44,049 bases of DNA from Prolixibacteraceae bacterium (lineage in GTDB: Bacteria; Bacteroidota; Bacteroidia; Bacteroidales; Prolixibacteraceae), in contig CANJNY010000029.1 of the NCBI GenBank assembly GCA_947475715.1, forward strand, positions 1 to 44,049, read 5' to 3'. Of the stretch, positions 34,274 to 42,589 are shown in pieces; positions within the stretch are counted from its first letter, which is position 1, and the number at the start of each line of letters is the position of its first letter. A model generated the notes under the pieces. The model worked only from the letters and a program-made list of their open reading frames with translations, had not been told where the DNA came from and searched no databases. The position numbers and the translations under genes were made by a program.

Positions 34274-36616
34274 ATGCACCCAAATGCTATGAGAAAATAC
34301 AGCAGAAGAGATTTCATTCTTAATTCCGGTATATTCACCGGGATATTATTTTTCCCGATACCCTTTCCCTTTCCCTCTGCACCTATGCTTTCTGGTTGTG
34401 CAGATGTGATTTTAACCCCAATATCCAATGAGGATCTATTTTCATATATAAATCGGGTAAAAGGGAACTTTGATCAGACTCTTTACAGACAAATTGTTGG
34501 ATCTGCAAATACGTTCAAAGAGGGGGATCTTGCTCAGGGAGTTGCTGCTTTTGATGATAATTCACGGATTAATGCAAGGAAATTATTAACAAATACAAAA
34601 ATTAAAGAGCTCTGCCAAAAACCACTTTTTACAGACGATATCCTTACCCTGATTCAAAATACAACGGATCAACCATTATTCAATTCTATTTCCAACCAGA
34701 CTTTAGGGGAATTCAAATTTTTTTTACTCCGGAGTCCGGAGAAAGATATTCAATCAATTTTACCAGGATTAACCAGTGATCTCATTGGGTGTTTGGTGAA
34801 GATCCTCAGTAATGAAGAGCTGATAACTATCGGGCAGAAAGTGTTTAACCCCTTACCCGGCAGTAAAATTGGTTCAAAGGGATATCTGAGTGCACGTATT
34901 CAGCCCAATTCCCCTACGGACAATCCGGACGATATTATGATGCAGGTGTTTAATGGTTGGTCGTATGGTGTAGGAGACTTACTTCTTGGAACTAATCCTG
35001 TTTCAAGTGATCCGGAATCTGTTGCAAAAATAGAAAACACCCTGCGTGATATTCTAAGCACATTCGGTCTGGAACAGATTATGCCCCATAGCGTTTTGTC
35101 TCATATCGATATCCAGTCAGAGGTTGAAAACAGGAATCCGGGAACTACGGGAATCTGGTTTCAAAGTTTGGGAGGAACTGTAAGTGCAAATAAGACTTTT
35201 AATGTTACCGTCGAAAAGATGTTGAGCCATGCCTCTAAACGGACCGGTCAATATGGGTTATATGTTGAGACCGGACAAGGTGCCGATTTTACAAATGGCA
35301 ACGGTGAAGGATTTGACATGGTTGTTCATGAATCACGCAAATATGGGTTTCTACGTGCCTTAAAAACCCAAATCTCTAAGGTGCAGCCAAAACACTTCTC
35401 TGGTCCATGGGTTCATGTAAATGATGTAGCCGGTTTTATCGGTCCGGAGGTATTCAAGACTCGTGAGCAATTAGTCAGGTGCTGCCTCGAAGATACTGTC
35501 ATGGGAAAACTTCATGGACTTACAATCGGTCTGGATATCTGTTCCACATTGCATATGGACATTACACTGGACGATCTTGAGTGGTGTATCGATCAGATTA
35601 TGCCTGTAAATCCTGCCTATCTGATGGCTCTTCCCACAAAAAACGATCCAATGCTTAGCTATCTTACCACCGGTTTTAATGACCATGTCAGAATCCGCGC
35701 TAAATTCGGGTATAAGGTTAATGATGCGATGTGGGAGTTTTTCAAGCGGATTGAGATCATCGATCAAAACGGAAATGTTACTTCACATTTCGGCGATCCT
35801 TTGTGGGTCTACTTTAAATACAGAATTGCAAAAGGAGATCTAAGAAGCCACGATGAAATATATACCGAAGGGATGAAGTTAATCTCAGAAATTGAAGAGC
35901 GAGGTGTTCCTATTGCTCAGGGCTACGGCAAAAATACCTGGGTCCTTGAGCCGAAACTTGACAGGAAAATCCATGCATTATACGCTGATTCAAAGATTTG
36001 TCTCTGGAGAGAGATGTCTGAGAATTTTTTACTCTCCATTCCCAATCCGGTATATCTGCAAACGACCTCGACGGACAGAAGAGATTATATTTATCATCCT
36101 CCAACCGGTGAATTAATGAATGAACAATCGGTTGACAAATTGATCAGTTTGAGCAATAGCCGTAATGGCATAATTCCGGATGTTCAGATAATAATCTCTG
36201 ATGGATTGAATGTTAGTGCACTTACCGATGAAGGACATCTTAAACCTTTTCTGGATTATCTCAATATCGAATTGATCAAGGCTGGTTTACGCGTATCGTC
36301 AGATCATATCATAATCAGAAATGGGAGGGTAAGAGCCGGATACAGATGCGGTGAATATCTATTTGGAAAAGATTCGGTAATCGATAACCCGAAGGGAATT
36401 ATTCACATCATTGGTGAACGACCGGGCTCGGGACATCATAATTTTTCAGCATATATTTCGGCACAATTGATCAGCAATTGGAAAATGCGAGGTAAATTAG
36501 ATCATAATAGCTCTAAAGTGGTGTCCGGCATTTCTGATACTGCTTTATTGCCTGAATTAGCAGCAAATCAAACGGTAAGGATTTTGGCTGAAATGCTTGA
36601 TTCTGTTCGTAAGTGA
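34274..36616 (+). CDS. eutBC: Ethanolamine ammonia-lyase, EutB and EutC fused in one chain, with Tat leader
   Basis: A start at 34274 or, better, 34289 (MRKYSRRDFILNSG) gives a twin-arginine leader and a hydrophobic run ending SGC. EutB spans about residues 50-580: NEDLFSYINRVKGNFDQTLY, ARIQPNSPTDN (Arg208, Gln210), LGTNPV (Asn241), YVETGQG (Glu332), AGFIGPE (Phe388), GLDICST (Asp421), LMALP (Met451). These correspond, at constant offsets within each block, to E. coli EutB Arg160, Gln162, Asn193, Glu287, Phe329, Asp362 and Met392 as I recall them. EutC follows at about 590-775 (PDVQIIISDGLN, IIRNGRVRAGYRCGE, IHIIGERPGSGHHN). The EutC N-terminal part is shortened. The enzyme splits ethanolamine to acetaldehyde and ammonia with adenosylcobalamin. 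No other eut or microcompartment genes are present. Confidence 0.9.
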   Translation: MHPNAMRKYSRRDFILNSGIFTGILFFPIPFPFPSAPMLSGCADVILTPISNEDLFSYINRVKGNFDQTLYRQIVGSANTFKEGDLAQGVAAFDDNSRINARKLLTNTKIKELCQKPLFTDDILTLIQNTTDQPLFNSISNQTLGEFKFFLLRSPEKDIQSILPGLTSDLIGCLVKILSNEELITIGQKVFNPLPGSKIGSKGYLSARIQPNSPTDNPDDIMMQVFNGWSYGVGDLLLGTNPVSSDPESVAKIENTLRDILSTFGLEQIMPHSVLSHIDIQSEVENRNPGTTGIWFQSLGGTVSANKTFNVTVEKMLSHASKRTGQYGLYVETGQGADFTNGNGEGFDMVVHESRKYGFLRALKTQISKVQPKHFSGPWVHVNDVAGFIGPEVFKTREQLVRCCLEDTVMGKLHGLTIGLDICSTLHMDITLDDLEWCIDQIMPVNPAYLMALPTKNDPMLSYLTTGFNDHVRIRAKFGYKVNDAMWEFFKRIEIIDQNGNVTSHFGDPLWVYFKYRIAKGDLRSHDEIYTEGMKLISEIEERGVPIAQGYGKNTWVLEPKLDRKIHALYADSKICLWREMSENFLLSIPNPVYLQTTSTDRRDYIYHPPTGELMNEQSVDKLISLSNSRNGIIPDVQIIISDGLNVSALTDEGHLKPFLDYLNIELIKAGLRVSSDHIIIRNGRVRAGYRCGEYLFGKDSVIDNPKGIIHIIGERPGSGHHNFSAYISAQLISNWKMRGKLDHNSSKVVSGISDTALLPELAANQTVRILAEMLDSVRK

Positions 36617-36801
36617 AAAGTCAGGCAGCAATACCACTTGCTCAATCCCCGGAATTAGAAAAAACATCGTACTTAGGGGTATCATCCGGATAGGCTAGAT
36701 TTAAGAGCCTTTTTGTCCGGAAACAAACGGATGGTGTTATAGTGTTGAAAAAAGTATTTAATAATAAGAGCGATATCTTTTAATTTTTAAACGTGAAAAT
36801 C
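36617..36801. other. Intergenic region upstream of creD, with repeat copy E
   Basis: About 36710-36746 reads TTTTTGTCCGGAAACAAACG then GATGGTGTTATAGTGTT, matching the right half of copy B at 16024-16057 with the same CCG...CGG hairpin spacing. It appears to be a half element of the interspersed family. No gene is seen. Confidence 0.45.
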
Positions 36802-38109
36802 ATGGAAACAAAGAGTATTCAACAGTTCATGAACAGTTACAGCGTTAAGATGATCATTGTTTCAGGATTAGCTATTCTGCTCTTAATTCCTTCGTTTTTA
36901 ATACAGGATGTTATTCGTGAGCGGATTGCGCTAAGCCAGACTGTGAAACATGAACTTTACGCCCAATGGGGAGGAAAGCAAGTGATAGCAGGTCCGGTAT
37001 TGAATGTGCCGTTTTTGGTTAGTGAACCGGGAGAGAACAATCAGGTTAATAGCCAACGACATGGTGTGGCACATTTCCTGCCTGAAACATTTAAAACAGA
37101 GGTGGTTCTGTTTCCTGAAACTAGGATGCGGGGAATTTACAAAGTCGTAGTTTACGAAGGGAGACTCAAATTGAAAGGGACATTTACTCAGCCTGATGTT
37201 TCACAATTGAATCTTCAGAATGCCAATTATAATTGGAAAGCAGCTTATTTTACAATTGGGGTTTCAGATATGCGAGGAATAAGAAATCTGCCTGAATTAA
37301 GTATTAACGGTCAGAAATGTAAGGTTGAACCCGGAGTTGCTGACACTGATTTATTCGAGTCTGGAATGACTGTAAAAGCCAATTCATTAGAGCTGAAACA
37401 ACCGATGAATTTTGAACTTGATCTGGTACTTAACGGATCGGAGGACCTGTCGGTGGAACCATTGGGTAAAACCTCTGAGGTTACAATGAGTTCTGAATGG
37501 TCACAGCCGAGTTTTACTGGCGGATTTCTGCCAGCAAATCGCGAGGTTAACGCAAAAGGATTTACGGCTAACTGGACGGTAACTCACCTAAACCGCAATT
37601 TCCCGCAGCAATGGAATGACAGGAAATACAACACTCATGAGGCTAAATTAGGTGTTGAGCTTCTTATTCCGATTGATCATTACCAAAAATCAATGCGCTC
37701 CGTAAAATATGCCATTTTATTTATTGCACTGAACTTTATCATTTTTATTTTTATTGAAATTAAAAGCAAAATAAAGATTCATCCGTTCCAGTATTCGCTC
37801 GTGGCTTTTGCACTGTTGATTTTTTATGCGCTGCTAACTTCCATTGGCGAACATATCGGGTTTAATTGGGCTTTCCTTATTTCGGCAGTTGCGGTCACCT
37901 TATTGATTTCGTGGAATTCATTTACCATGTTGAAAAATGTACGAATGGTGGCCTGGATAATGCTATTACAAGCGGGCTTGTATTTGTTCCTTTTTACAAT
38001 CTTACAGTTACAGGACTTCGCATTGCTTGCCGGAAGTATTGGCCTGTTTATAATTCTGACCATAGTTATGCGTGCATCGGAGCGAATTCAATGGTATTCC
38101 GAAGAATAA
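36802..38109 (+). CDS. creD: CreD-family inner membrane protein
   Basis: ATG 36802 (METKSIQQF) is preferred to an in-frame GTG at 36793. The product of about 435 aa matches E. coli CreD (about 450) in plan. There is one N-terminal membrane helix (MIIVSGLAILLLIPSFLI) followed by the family signature VIRERIALSQTVKHELYAQW near 32-51 and GGKQVIAGPVLNVPFL. A large soluble beta-rich region (about 70-290) precedes a C-terminal block of about five membrane helices. In E. coli CreD belongs to the CreBC regulon and affects envelope integrity and beta-lactam response; its mechanism is unknown. No creB or creC is adjacent. It is a single gene. Confidence 0.9.
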   Translation: METKSIQQFMNSYSVKMIIVSGLAILLLIPSFLIQDVIRERIALSQTVKHELYAQWGGKQVIAGPVLNVPFLVSEPGENNQVNSQRHGVAHFLPETFKTEVVLFPETRMRGIYKVVVYEGRLKLKGTFTQPDVSQLNLQNANYNWKAAYFTIGVSDMRGIRNLPELSINGQKCKVEPGVADTDLFESGMTVKANSLELKQPMNFELDLVLNGSEDLSVEPLGKTSEVTMSSEWSQPSFTGGFLPANREVNAKGFTANWTVTHLNRNFPQQWNDRKYNTHEAKLGVELLIPIDHYQKSMRSVKYAILFIALNFIIFIFIEIKSKIKIHPFQYSLVAFALLIFYALLTSIGEHIGFNWAFLISAVAVTLLISWNSFTMLKNVRMVAWIMLLQAGLYLFLFTILQLQDFALLAGSIGLFIILTIVMRASERIQWYSEE

Positions 38110-38845
38110 AAGTGAAAATATGAAAAATACCACCTTGATTTTTGAAAATTATATCTTGAGTTTTCATTGGCTTTTTATCTGCTTAAAGGCCAGTATTATA
38201 GAGAACAAGGGGGTTTCACTAACCAAAATTGCAGAATTCTGAATACGGTTTGTGATCAGTTTAACCATGCTTCCTAATTTTACATAAATTATTTACCACT
38301 TTTATTTAAACCTCTTTTGTTTTTATTTGTTGTATATTCGATTTCATTTTCCAGATTGAACATGCCATACCCGGTCATCCTTATAATTGACTTAAATATT
38401 GCAATTGGTTTGCGTTATGAAGTAAAGAATACTAACTGGTCAAACAGAAACGAATTTTTAAGGTACTCTTTATTGAAATTATTTTGCTGTTTACTGGTAT
38501 TAAAAAAGCAATTAAAAGGACTTTTGATTGTGAACCTAGTTAGAAGTGGAAACCAATATTATTATTATTATTATTGTTCGGAACCTGGATCGGATTTATT
38601 ATGATTGATGGTAAGACCTATTTGTTATTGGTCCTGGTATTGGGAATGCGGCTTAATTTAGTATAAGCAATTGCATAAAAATCACTAGTTGCATTTTCTA
38701 CTGTTTTGATTGGACTTTCTAAATTTTAGTTTCTTTTCTGACAATAGAATTAATTAACCTTATTGTTTCTTATTAAAATCAATTGAATCAGTCGTTTGTA
38801 AAATATATATATAAATAATTAAACCTCTATTATACAATTTAAAAT
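38110..38845. other. 736-base AT-rich region with pseudogene fragment and ATT microsatellite
   Basis: Around 38145-38275 the plus strand reads KLYLEFSLAFYLLKGQYYRE, continuing QGGFT and ending at TAA. This resembles the 'four helix bundle suffix' type tail (EQGGFT) of Bacteroidota, but its start is missing, so it is probably a relic. A run of about seven ATT triplets occurs at 38557-38577. A 95-aa frame over 38317-38604 translates the microsatellite and is not believed. The end (38780-38845) is an AT-rich promoter-like region for the Cache lipoprotein. Confidence 0.35.
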
Positions 38846-39364
38846 ATGCTCAAAAAATCCGGTTCCGCAAAAAAATGTCTCCCGATCTTAATCGTTTTAT
38901 TATTTAATTTGGCCATCTACTCCTGCAAAAAGGAAGAAGCCTCTCTTTTGACTCCTATTGAGACTGCAATGGATAGCTTTGTTGCGACCTTGGTAAAGAC
39001 CCCACCTACAGCAGCCGATCTCTCTGATCGGATTAAAAATTACCTTATGGCACAACCTAAAACCTTTTACGGATCCACGGTTTCAATGCTTGATAAAAAT
39101 GGCAAGGTTGCTTTAAGTCCCTATTGGTACCGATCGAACAATGCGCTTGTCTTTTTGGAATTAACAATCGATACAACTTATCGTATAAACACGCTGGAGT
39201 GGCTACGGACTCCTATAGACGGAGGTAAAGCTATTTGGACTGCTCCATTTTTCGATGCCGGAGGAGGGAATATATGGATGAGAACACGCGCCGTGCCTGT
39301 TTACGTAAATGGTAAAATTATTGCAGTTGCAACGACTGATATAGAGATTGCAAAACCAAATTAA
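38846..39364 (+). CDS. Lone Cache-domain lipoprotein
   Basis: The 172-aa protein has a lipoprotein leader (LPILIVLLFNLAIYSC) and a single small extracellular-type sensor domain. The region from about 75 to 168 reads as a Cache fold: VALSPYWYRSNN, EWLRTPIDGGKAIWTAPFFD, AGGGNIWMRTRAVPVYVNGK and IIAVATTDIEI. These motifs are those of dCache sensor domains of chemoreceptors and RsbU/PP2C phosphatases (WYxxP...GkaxWTxPyfDxGgGnixMxTyxxPvy). Here no membrane-spanning output domain is attached, so it probably binds a small ligand and works as a free lipoprotein or partner. The ligand is unknown. The neighbours give no hint. Confidence 0.72.
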   Translation: MLKKSGSAKKCLPILIVLLFNLAIYSCKKEEASLLTPIETAMDSFVATLVKTPPTAADLSDRIKNYLMAQPKTFYGSTVSMLDKNGKVALSPYWYRSNNALVFLELTIDTTYRINTLEWLRTPIDGGKAIWTAPFFDAGGGNIWMRTRAVPVYVNGKIIAVATTDIEIAKPN

Positions 39365-39596
39365 ACATTTCATTCTTAAAGTCGATATCGGAATAAAAAA
39401 AAATTGATAATGCGTATTTTCGTTTTAGAGATTAAACTGGTAATCTTCCAAATTGTACCACAACATTTCGTAATTCTGTTACTTAAGAGGGTCTGCGCAG
39501 ATGCACTTTTCCATTATCAAAGTAACAGTTAATAATTTAAAATTTATAAAAATGAATACATACAAAAGTAGTATTAATAGAATCAAATAAGAATTT

Positions 39597-39630
39597 AAGG
39601 TGGATCTCTTCTGAGGTGTCCACCTTTTTT
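39597..39630 (+). terminator. Rho-independent terminator
   Basis: AAGGTGGA (39597-39604) pairs with TCCACCTT (39619-39626) around a 14-base loop and is followed by TTTT. It lies 230 bases past the Cache lipoprotein, with only a 12-codon frame between, so it may end a separate small RNA. Confidence 0.75.
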
Positions 39631-39712
39631 CATATCAAAAGTAAAATCACACTGGAATGGTTCCAACCATCAAAAGGAAAGTACTTTTAAACAGGCGACA
39701 ATAACTTGCTCC

Positions 39713-39746
39713 TTTGTTGGATTTGACGTTTTAAATGCTACCTTCG
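39713..39746 (+). promoter_or_regulatory. Candidate promoter of the 141-aa gene
   Basis: TTTG at 39713-39716 and TACCTTCG at 39739-39746 are 22 bases apart, one mismatch from the TAnnTTTG consensus, and the ATG follows at 39793. Confidence 0.4.
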
Positions 39747-39792
39747 TTTAACACCCGGTTAAATTTGACAGGGGCTGTTTTGATTAAAAAAC

Positions 39793-40218
39793 ATGCAGGA
39801 TTTATCAAGCTTTGAAAATCAGTTAAGTCGCAAAAATTTGTTCGAGTCTTTTAAAACGCAACTGGCCAAAGATTTCGATGAAAGTAATTTTTCCTATGAT
39901 TTTGTAGGGACTCTTGAGCCCGATTATGTTAAGATACATGAGAAAATTTCGTTTGAACTTTATTGTAACGGTAAGAAATCTGATTCAGATTTAATGCGTT
40001 TACTATATCGGGTTGATATCAGTGAAGCACAATTACACAAGTATTTTAAAAGAGATAAAACAGGAAATCAGCTAAACGTAATTGCCGAATTAATTATAAA
40101 ACGAGTACTGCAAAAGGTCGTTCTAAAACAATTTTACACCACCAATCAAAATTCGCAGAAAAATAAGAGTGGGTATCCTGATTCAGATAGCCCGCTATCC
40201 GGCAAGTCGATCGGCTAG
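39793..40218 (+). CDS. Hypothetical protein, 141 aa
   Basis: No family is recognised. It starts MQDLSSFENQLSRKNLFESF, has no leader or membrane segment, and is mostly helical and Lys/Glu/Asp-rich. The central part (KIHEKISFELYCNGKKSDSD) and RLLYRVDISEAQLHKYFKRD look like a compact helical domain. The C-terminal 25 residues (NQNSQKNKSGYPDSDSPLSG) are low in hydrophobic residues and probably disordered. The gene is likely real because it has a promoter candidate, normal codon use and fills its gap. It ends about 130 bases before a separate promoter and operon. Confidence 0.6.
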   Translation: MQDLSSFENQLSRKNLFESFKTQLAKDFDESNFSYDFVGTLEPDYVKIHEKISFELYCNGKKSDSDLMRLLYRVDISEAQLHKYFKRDKTGNQLNVIAELIIKRVLQKVVLKQFYTTNQNSQKNKSGYPDSDSPLSGKSIG

Positions 40219-40268
40219 GCATATATAAATCAAACAAAAATAAGAGCTGGATTGATTCGGAAACTTTC

Positions 40269-40299
40269 TTGCAAATCCCCATTTTTTAGTCTATATTTG
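40269..40299 (+). promoter_or_regulatory. Bacteroidota-type promoter of the 40351 operon
   Basis: TTG at 40269-40271 and TATATTTG at 40292-40299 (20-base spacer) fit the -33/-7 pattern, with ATG 40351 about 45 bases after the expected start of transcription. Confidence 0.5.
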
Positions 40300-40350
40300 T
40301 TAAAGTCCAATTGGAAATCAGGAAGCTAAATTATAATAAATTAAGGCCTT

Positions 40351-40680
40351 ATGAAAATTACAGGAATACTTATTTTAGTCTTATTGCTCCTCCCGTCGCT
40401 ATCCTTTGCCGGAGAGGTTTATGGTACAATAAAAAGTGATGATGGAAAACCATTAATAAATCAGGTTGTACAGATAAAGCAATATGATAAAATATTGGCA
40501 TCTGCAACCACCGATGTAAATGGCTTTTTTACTATTACTCTGAAAGAAGTAGGGAAGTTTAAACTTGAGGTGGCTGGATACAATGGTGCCAGTTTCGAGG
40601 TTTTTTCATCAAACAAATCAACGCGTTATAATTTATTGATGAGTAAAGCTGGAGATAAATGGATAGTGAAGAGCCTTTAG
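40351..40680 (+). CDS. Small secreted carboxypeptidase-regulatory-like (CarboxypepD_reg/CNA-B) domain protein
   Basis: The 109-aa protein has a Sec leader (MKITGILILVLLLLPSLSFA). A single beta-sandwich follows, with the family pattern GEVYGTIKSDDGKPLINQVV, then SATTDVNGFFTITLKEVGKF and a hydrophobic closing strand. These domains usually occur as linkers at the N-terminus of TonB receptors or in adhesins; here it stands alone. Its last 22 bases overlap the next gene in a different frame, so the two are probably translationally coupled and work together at the envelope. Biochemical role unknown. Confidence 0.75.
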   Translation: MKITGILILVLLLLPSLSFAGEVYGTIKSDDGKPLINQVVQIKQYDKILASATTDVNGFFTITLKEVGKFKLEVAGYNGASFEVFSSNKSTRYNLLMSKAGDKWIVKSL

Positions 40681-41594
40681 AAGGCAAAAAAGGGAGACGA
40701 GACTTATGGGACAAGATAGAGATTATTTTGCATCCCCTGGGTGGACTGATAACTGCCCTGACAATTACCTTGGTCAGTTATTTTGGTTCCAGTTATCTGA
40801 ACAATAAGCAGAACAATGATTCAAAAATCAGGCTCTATACCGAACTGATGAGCAGTCGTGAACAAGCTGAAAGTGCCCTTCGAAAGGATATGTTCAACTC
40901 GATTCTGGGAACTATTCTTAAAGATTCCCACTCCTTAGATGAAAATATCCTGCAGCTTGAACTTCTGGCCTACAACTTCCATGAGTCGCTCAATCTGATG
41001 CCGCTTTTTGTTTACCTGGACCGGCAAATTTCGACAGAAAAAAATATCCTGCACAGAGAGGAATACAGAAAACGGCTCTATAAAATGGCTGGGGATGTTA
41101 CCTCGAAGCAAATTTCGAGTCTCGAAGGTGCCTCTACCCGGGAGACTATGTTTATTACCTTCCCGGCCGATTCGACAACCTATAAACCGGGCCTTTCTCA
41201 GCAATTAGCAATGGATTGGAAAGATTCAAAGGTAATATATGATACAGTTACTGTTGGAAACACCATTTCAGTATATAAAAGAGTCCTATTTCTGAAAGCT
41301 TTGGGATATAATGTGGATGAGAAATCTGTTAATGTGAGGCTGGATATCGAGACATCTGTAAACAATAAGTTTATTAACATGGTAACCCAGGAGTTCACAA
41401 TCGATTATTTTCAGTTTCCTATGATAGACAATACCCGCCTTTCAAACGACATGCGCTGTGCAGTAGTTATGCGCGATTTCGATTTTCCCAATTTTATCGA
41501 AGTTGACCTTCTGTATTTCCCGGGTTCACATTCAAGCCTGAAAGAAAAACCCTATTATGACGAGGTTGTAAAAAAGCTTTTAATGAACCAATAA
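40659..41594 (+). CDS. Membrane-anchored protein of unknown function, 311 aa
   Basis: The ATG at 40659 lies inside the end of the previous gene (22-base overlap). A charged cytosolic N-terminus (MDSEEPLEGKKGRRDLWDKI) leads to one membrane helix at about 27-48 (LGGLITALTITLVSYFGSSY). The C-terminal 260 residues form an extracytoplasmic part: first helical (KIRLYTELMSSREQAESALR, probably a coiled coil), then beta-rich (KVIYDTVTVGNTISVYKRVL, NNKFINMVTQEFTIDYFQFP). No named domain is recognised. Gene coupling with the small secreted beta-sandwich protein suggests a two-component envelope complex. A fragment of an IS5-type transposase begins just past its stop. Confidence 0.65.
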   Translation: MDSEEPLEGKKGRRDLWDKIEIILHPLGGLITALTITLVSYFGSSYLNNKQNNDSKIRLYTELMSSREQAESALRKDMFNSILGTILKDSHSLDENILQLELLAYNFHESLNLMPLFVYLDRQISTEKNILHREEYRKRLYKMAGDVTSKQISSLEGASTRETMFITFPADSTTYKPGLSQQLAMDWKDSKVIYDTVTVGNTISVYKRVLFLKALGYNVDEKSVNVRLDIETSVNNKFINMVTQEFTIDYFQFPMIDNTRLSNDMRCAVVMRDFDFPNFIEVDLLYFPGSHSSLKEKPYYDEVVKKLLMNQ

Positions 41595-41599
41595 TAGGA

Positions 41600-42466
41600 T
41601 TTTAAGGTATTTATGGCTTTGGGGTTTGAGCGGAATCGTTTGATATGAGTCTAATAACCTATTGATTGAATTAAGATTGCGCTTAAAAAATCTTAACTGG
41701 CTACCAATAGCTTTACGTATCTCTTTGCGAGTCTTATTCTTCTTCTGAGCAGTTTTCAAATAACGGTTACGGGCAATATTACGATAAGTCCTCTGCTTTT
41801 TCTCATGCAGGACAGGGTTGTAGAGCTAATCAATCAAGTGCTCTGATTTCTCTTGTGCATCTGATAACAGGCCCAGATCCATTGGATACGCGATATCCTG
41901 AGGACAGGCTGTGGCATCAAAGATGATTCTGCGTTTGTTTTTAACCTGAGAGAAATTAGAAAGGTTGTCCGAATCGGATGAATAACCGTCATCTTTTTCG
42001 GGTTTTCTATCCCGTTTGGCGAAACAAACTTAGCCCTTAATTCCGCTATCTTTTCGTTCATTGCATTCAGGCTATCTATGCCAAGTTTCTTCCGGAAATC
42101 AACAAACAGAGAGGCATCAAACGGTAGTTCTTTGATGAAGCTTGTATAGCCCAGAAAGTACTTCATATAAATGTTTTCAGCTATCTGATCAACTCCCTTA
42201 CGATCATCAAGATTACAGCTGGGCTTAATGATCAGAGAACCTATAACACTTCTAGGATTTAACCCAGGACGTCCTGTACTTCTCACAGGTACATTCTTGA
42301 GATAAAAAGTACTAATCTCGTCCCATGGAATCAGTCCTGCTAGAACTACCCATCTGTTATTCGGATTAAGTTCACGCTCGAATGGGCTCTTAAAAGCATC
42401 CAAAGTAAGTTGATTCGGACTCATCTAGGCTGGAGTAGGTGCATGCTTTCTTTTTGACTTTTCCAT
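41600..42466 (-). pseudogene. IS5-family transposase pseudogene (DUF772 type)
   Basis: The original start was probably ATG 42466 (MEKSKRKHAPTPA, then TAG in place of a likely CAG). A second ATG at 42424 opens MSPNQLTLDAFKSPFEREL, which continues through the DUF772 domain (NPRSVIGSLIIKPSCNLDDR, IYMKYFLGYTSFIKELPFDA). Near 41995 a base is missing in an A-run; the frame then resumes as DDGYSSDSDNLSNFSQVKNK and RRIIFDATACPQDIAYPMDL, the catalytic-domain start. A stop at 41826-41828 follows, and the remainder (KAIGSQLRFFKRNLNSINRL) runs to about 41600. At least three lesions make it inactive. Terminal repeats were not found. Confidence 0.8.
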
Positions 42467-42589
42467 AATTCCTTGCACTTGGTTATCCAAATATTGTTAT
42501 AAATATTTAAATTTCAGCATTCAAATAGTTTTTAAGCAGACCCTTAATAATTGGCATAAAACAACTGCGAGTGATTCGAAATAAACAGT

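Larger units (their letters stand above)
39365..39792. other. Intergenic region containing a short transcript-like unit and a promoter
   Basis: At 39552-39590 an ATG opens a 12-codon frame (MNTYKSSINRIK) and stops 6 bases before a strong terminator at 39597-39630. It is too short to call as a gene but looks like a small transcribed unit. At 39713-39746 TTTG and TACCTTCG (22-base spacer) form a promoter candidate for the next gene. Nothing else was found. Confidence 0.45.

Noticed and set aside
33916-34428. Minus-strand frame of 170 aa overlapping the start of the EutBC gene
   Set aside because: The long version overlaps a certain gene. The shorter version from 34218 (100 aa) is conceivable, but it has no family and a competing frame, so it is only mentioned in the intergenic entry.
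34274-36616. Ethanolamine-utilisation microcompartment locus
   Set aside because: Only the ammonia-lyase is present; none of the shell proteins, EutG, EutE or EutD, or a reactivase is seen nearby.
21315-36616. A joint pathway in which AOR oxidises acetaldehyde made by the EutBC protein
   Set aside because: The genes are 11 kb apart in separate units, and the lyase appears exported while AOR is cytosolic, so a shared pathway is not supported.
38317-38604. 95-aa frame with a YYYYYY run
   Set aside because: The Tyr run is translation of an ATT microsatellite; no family similarity and poor coding character.
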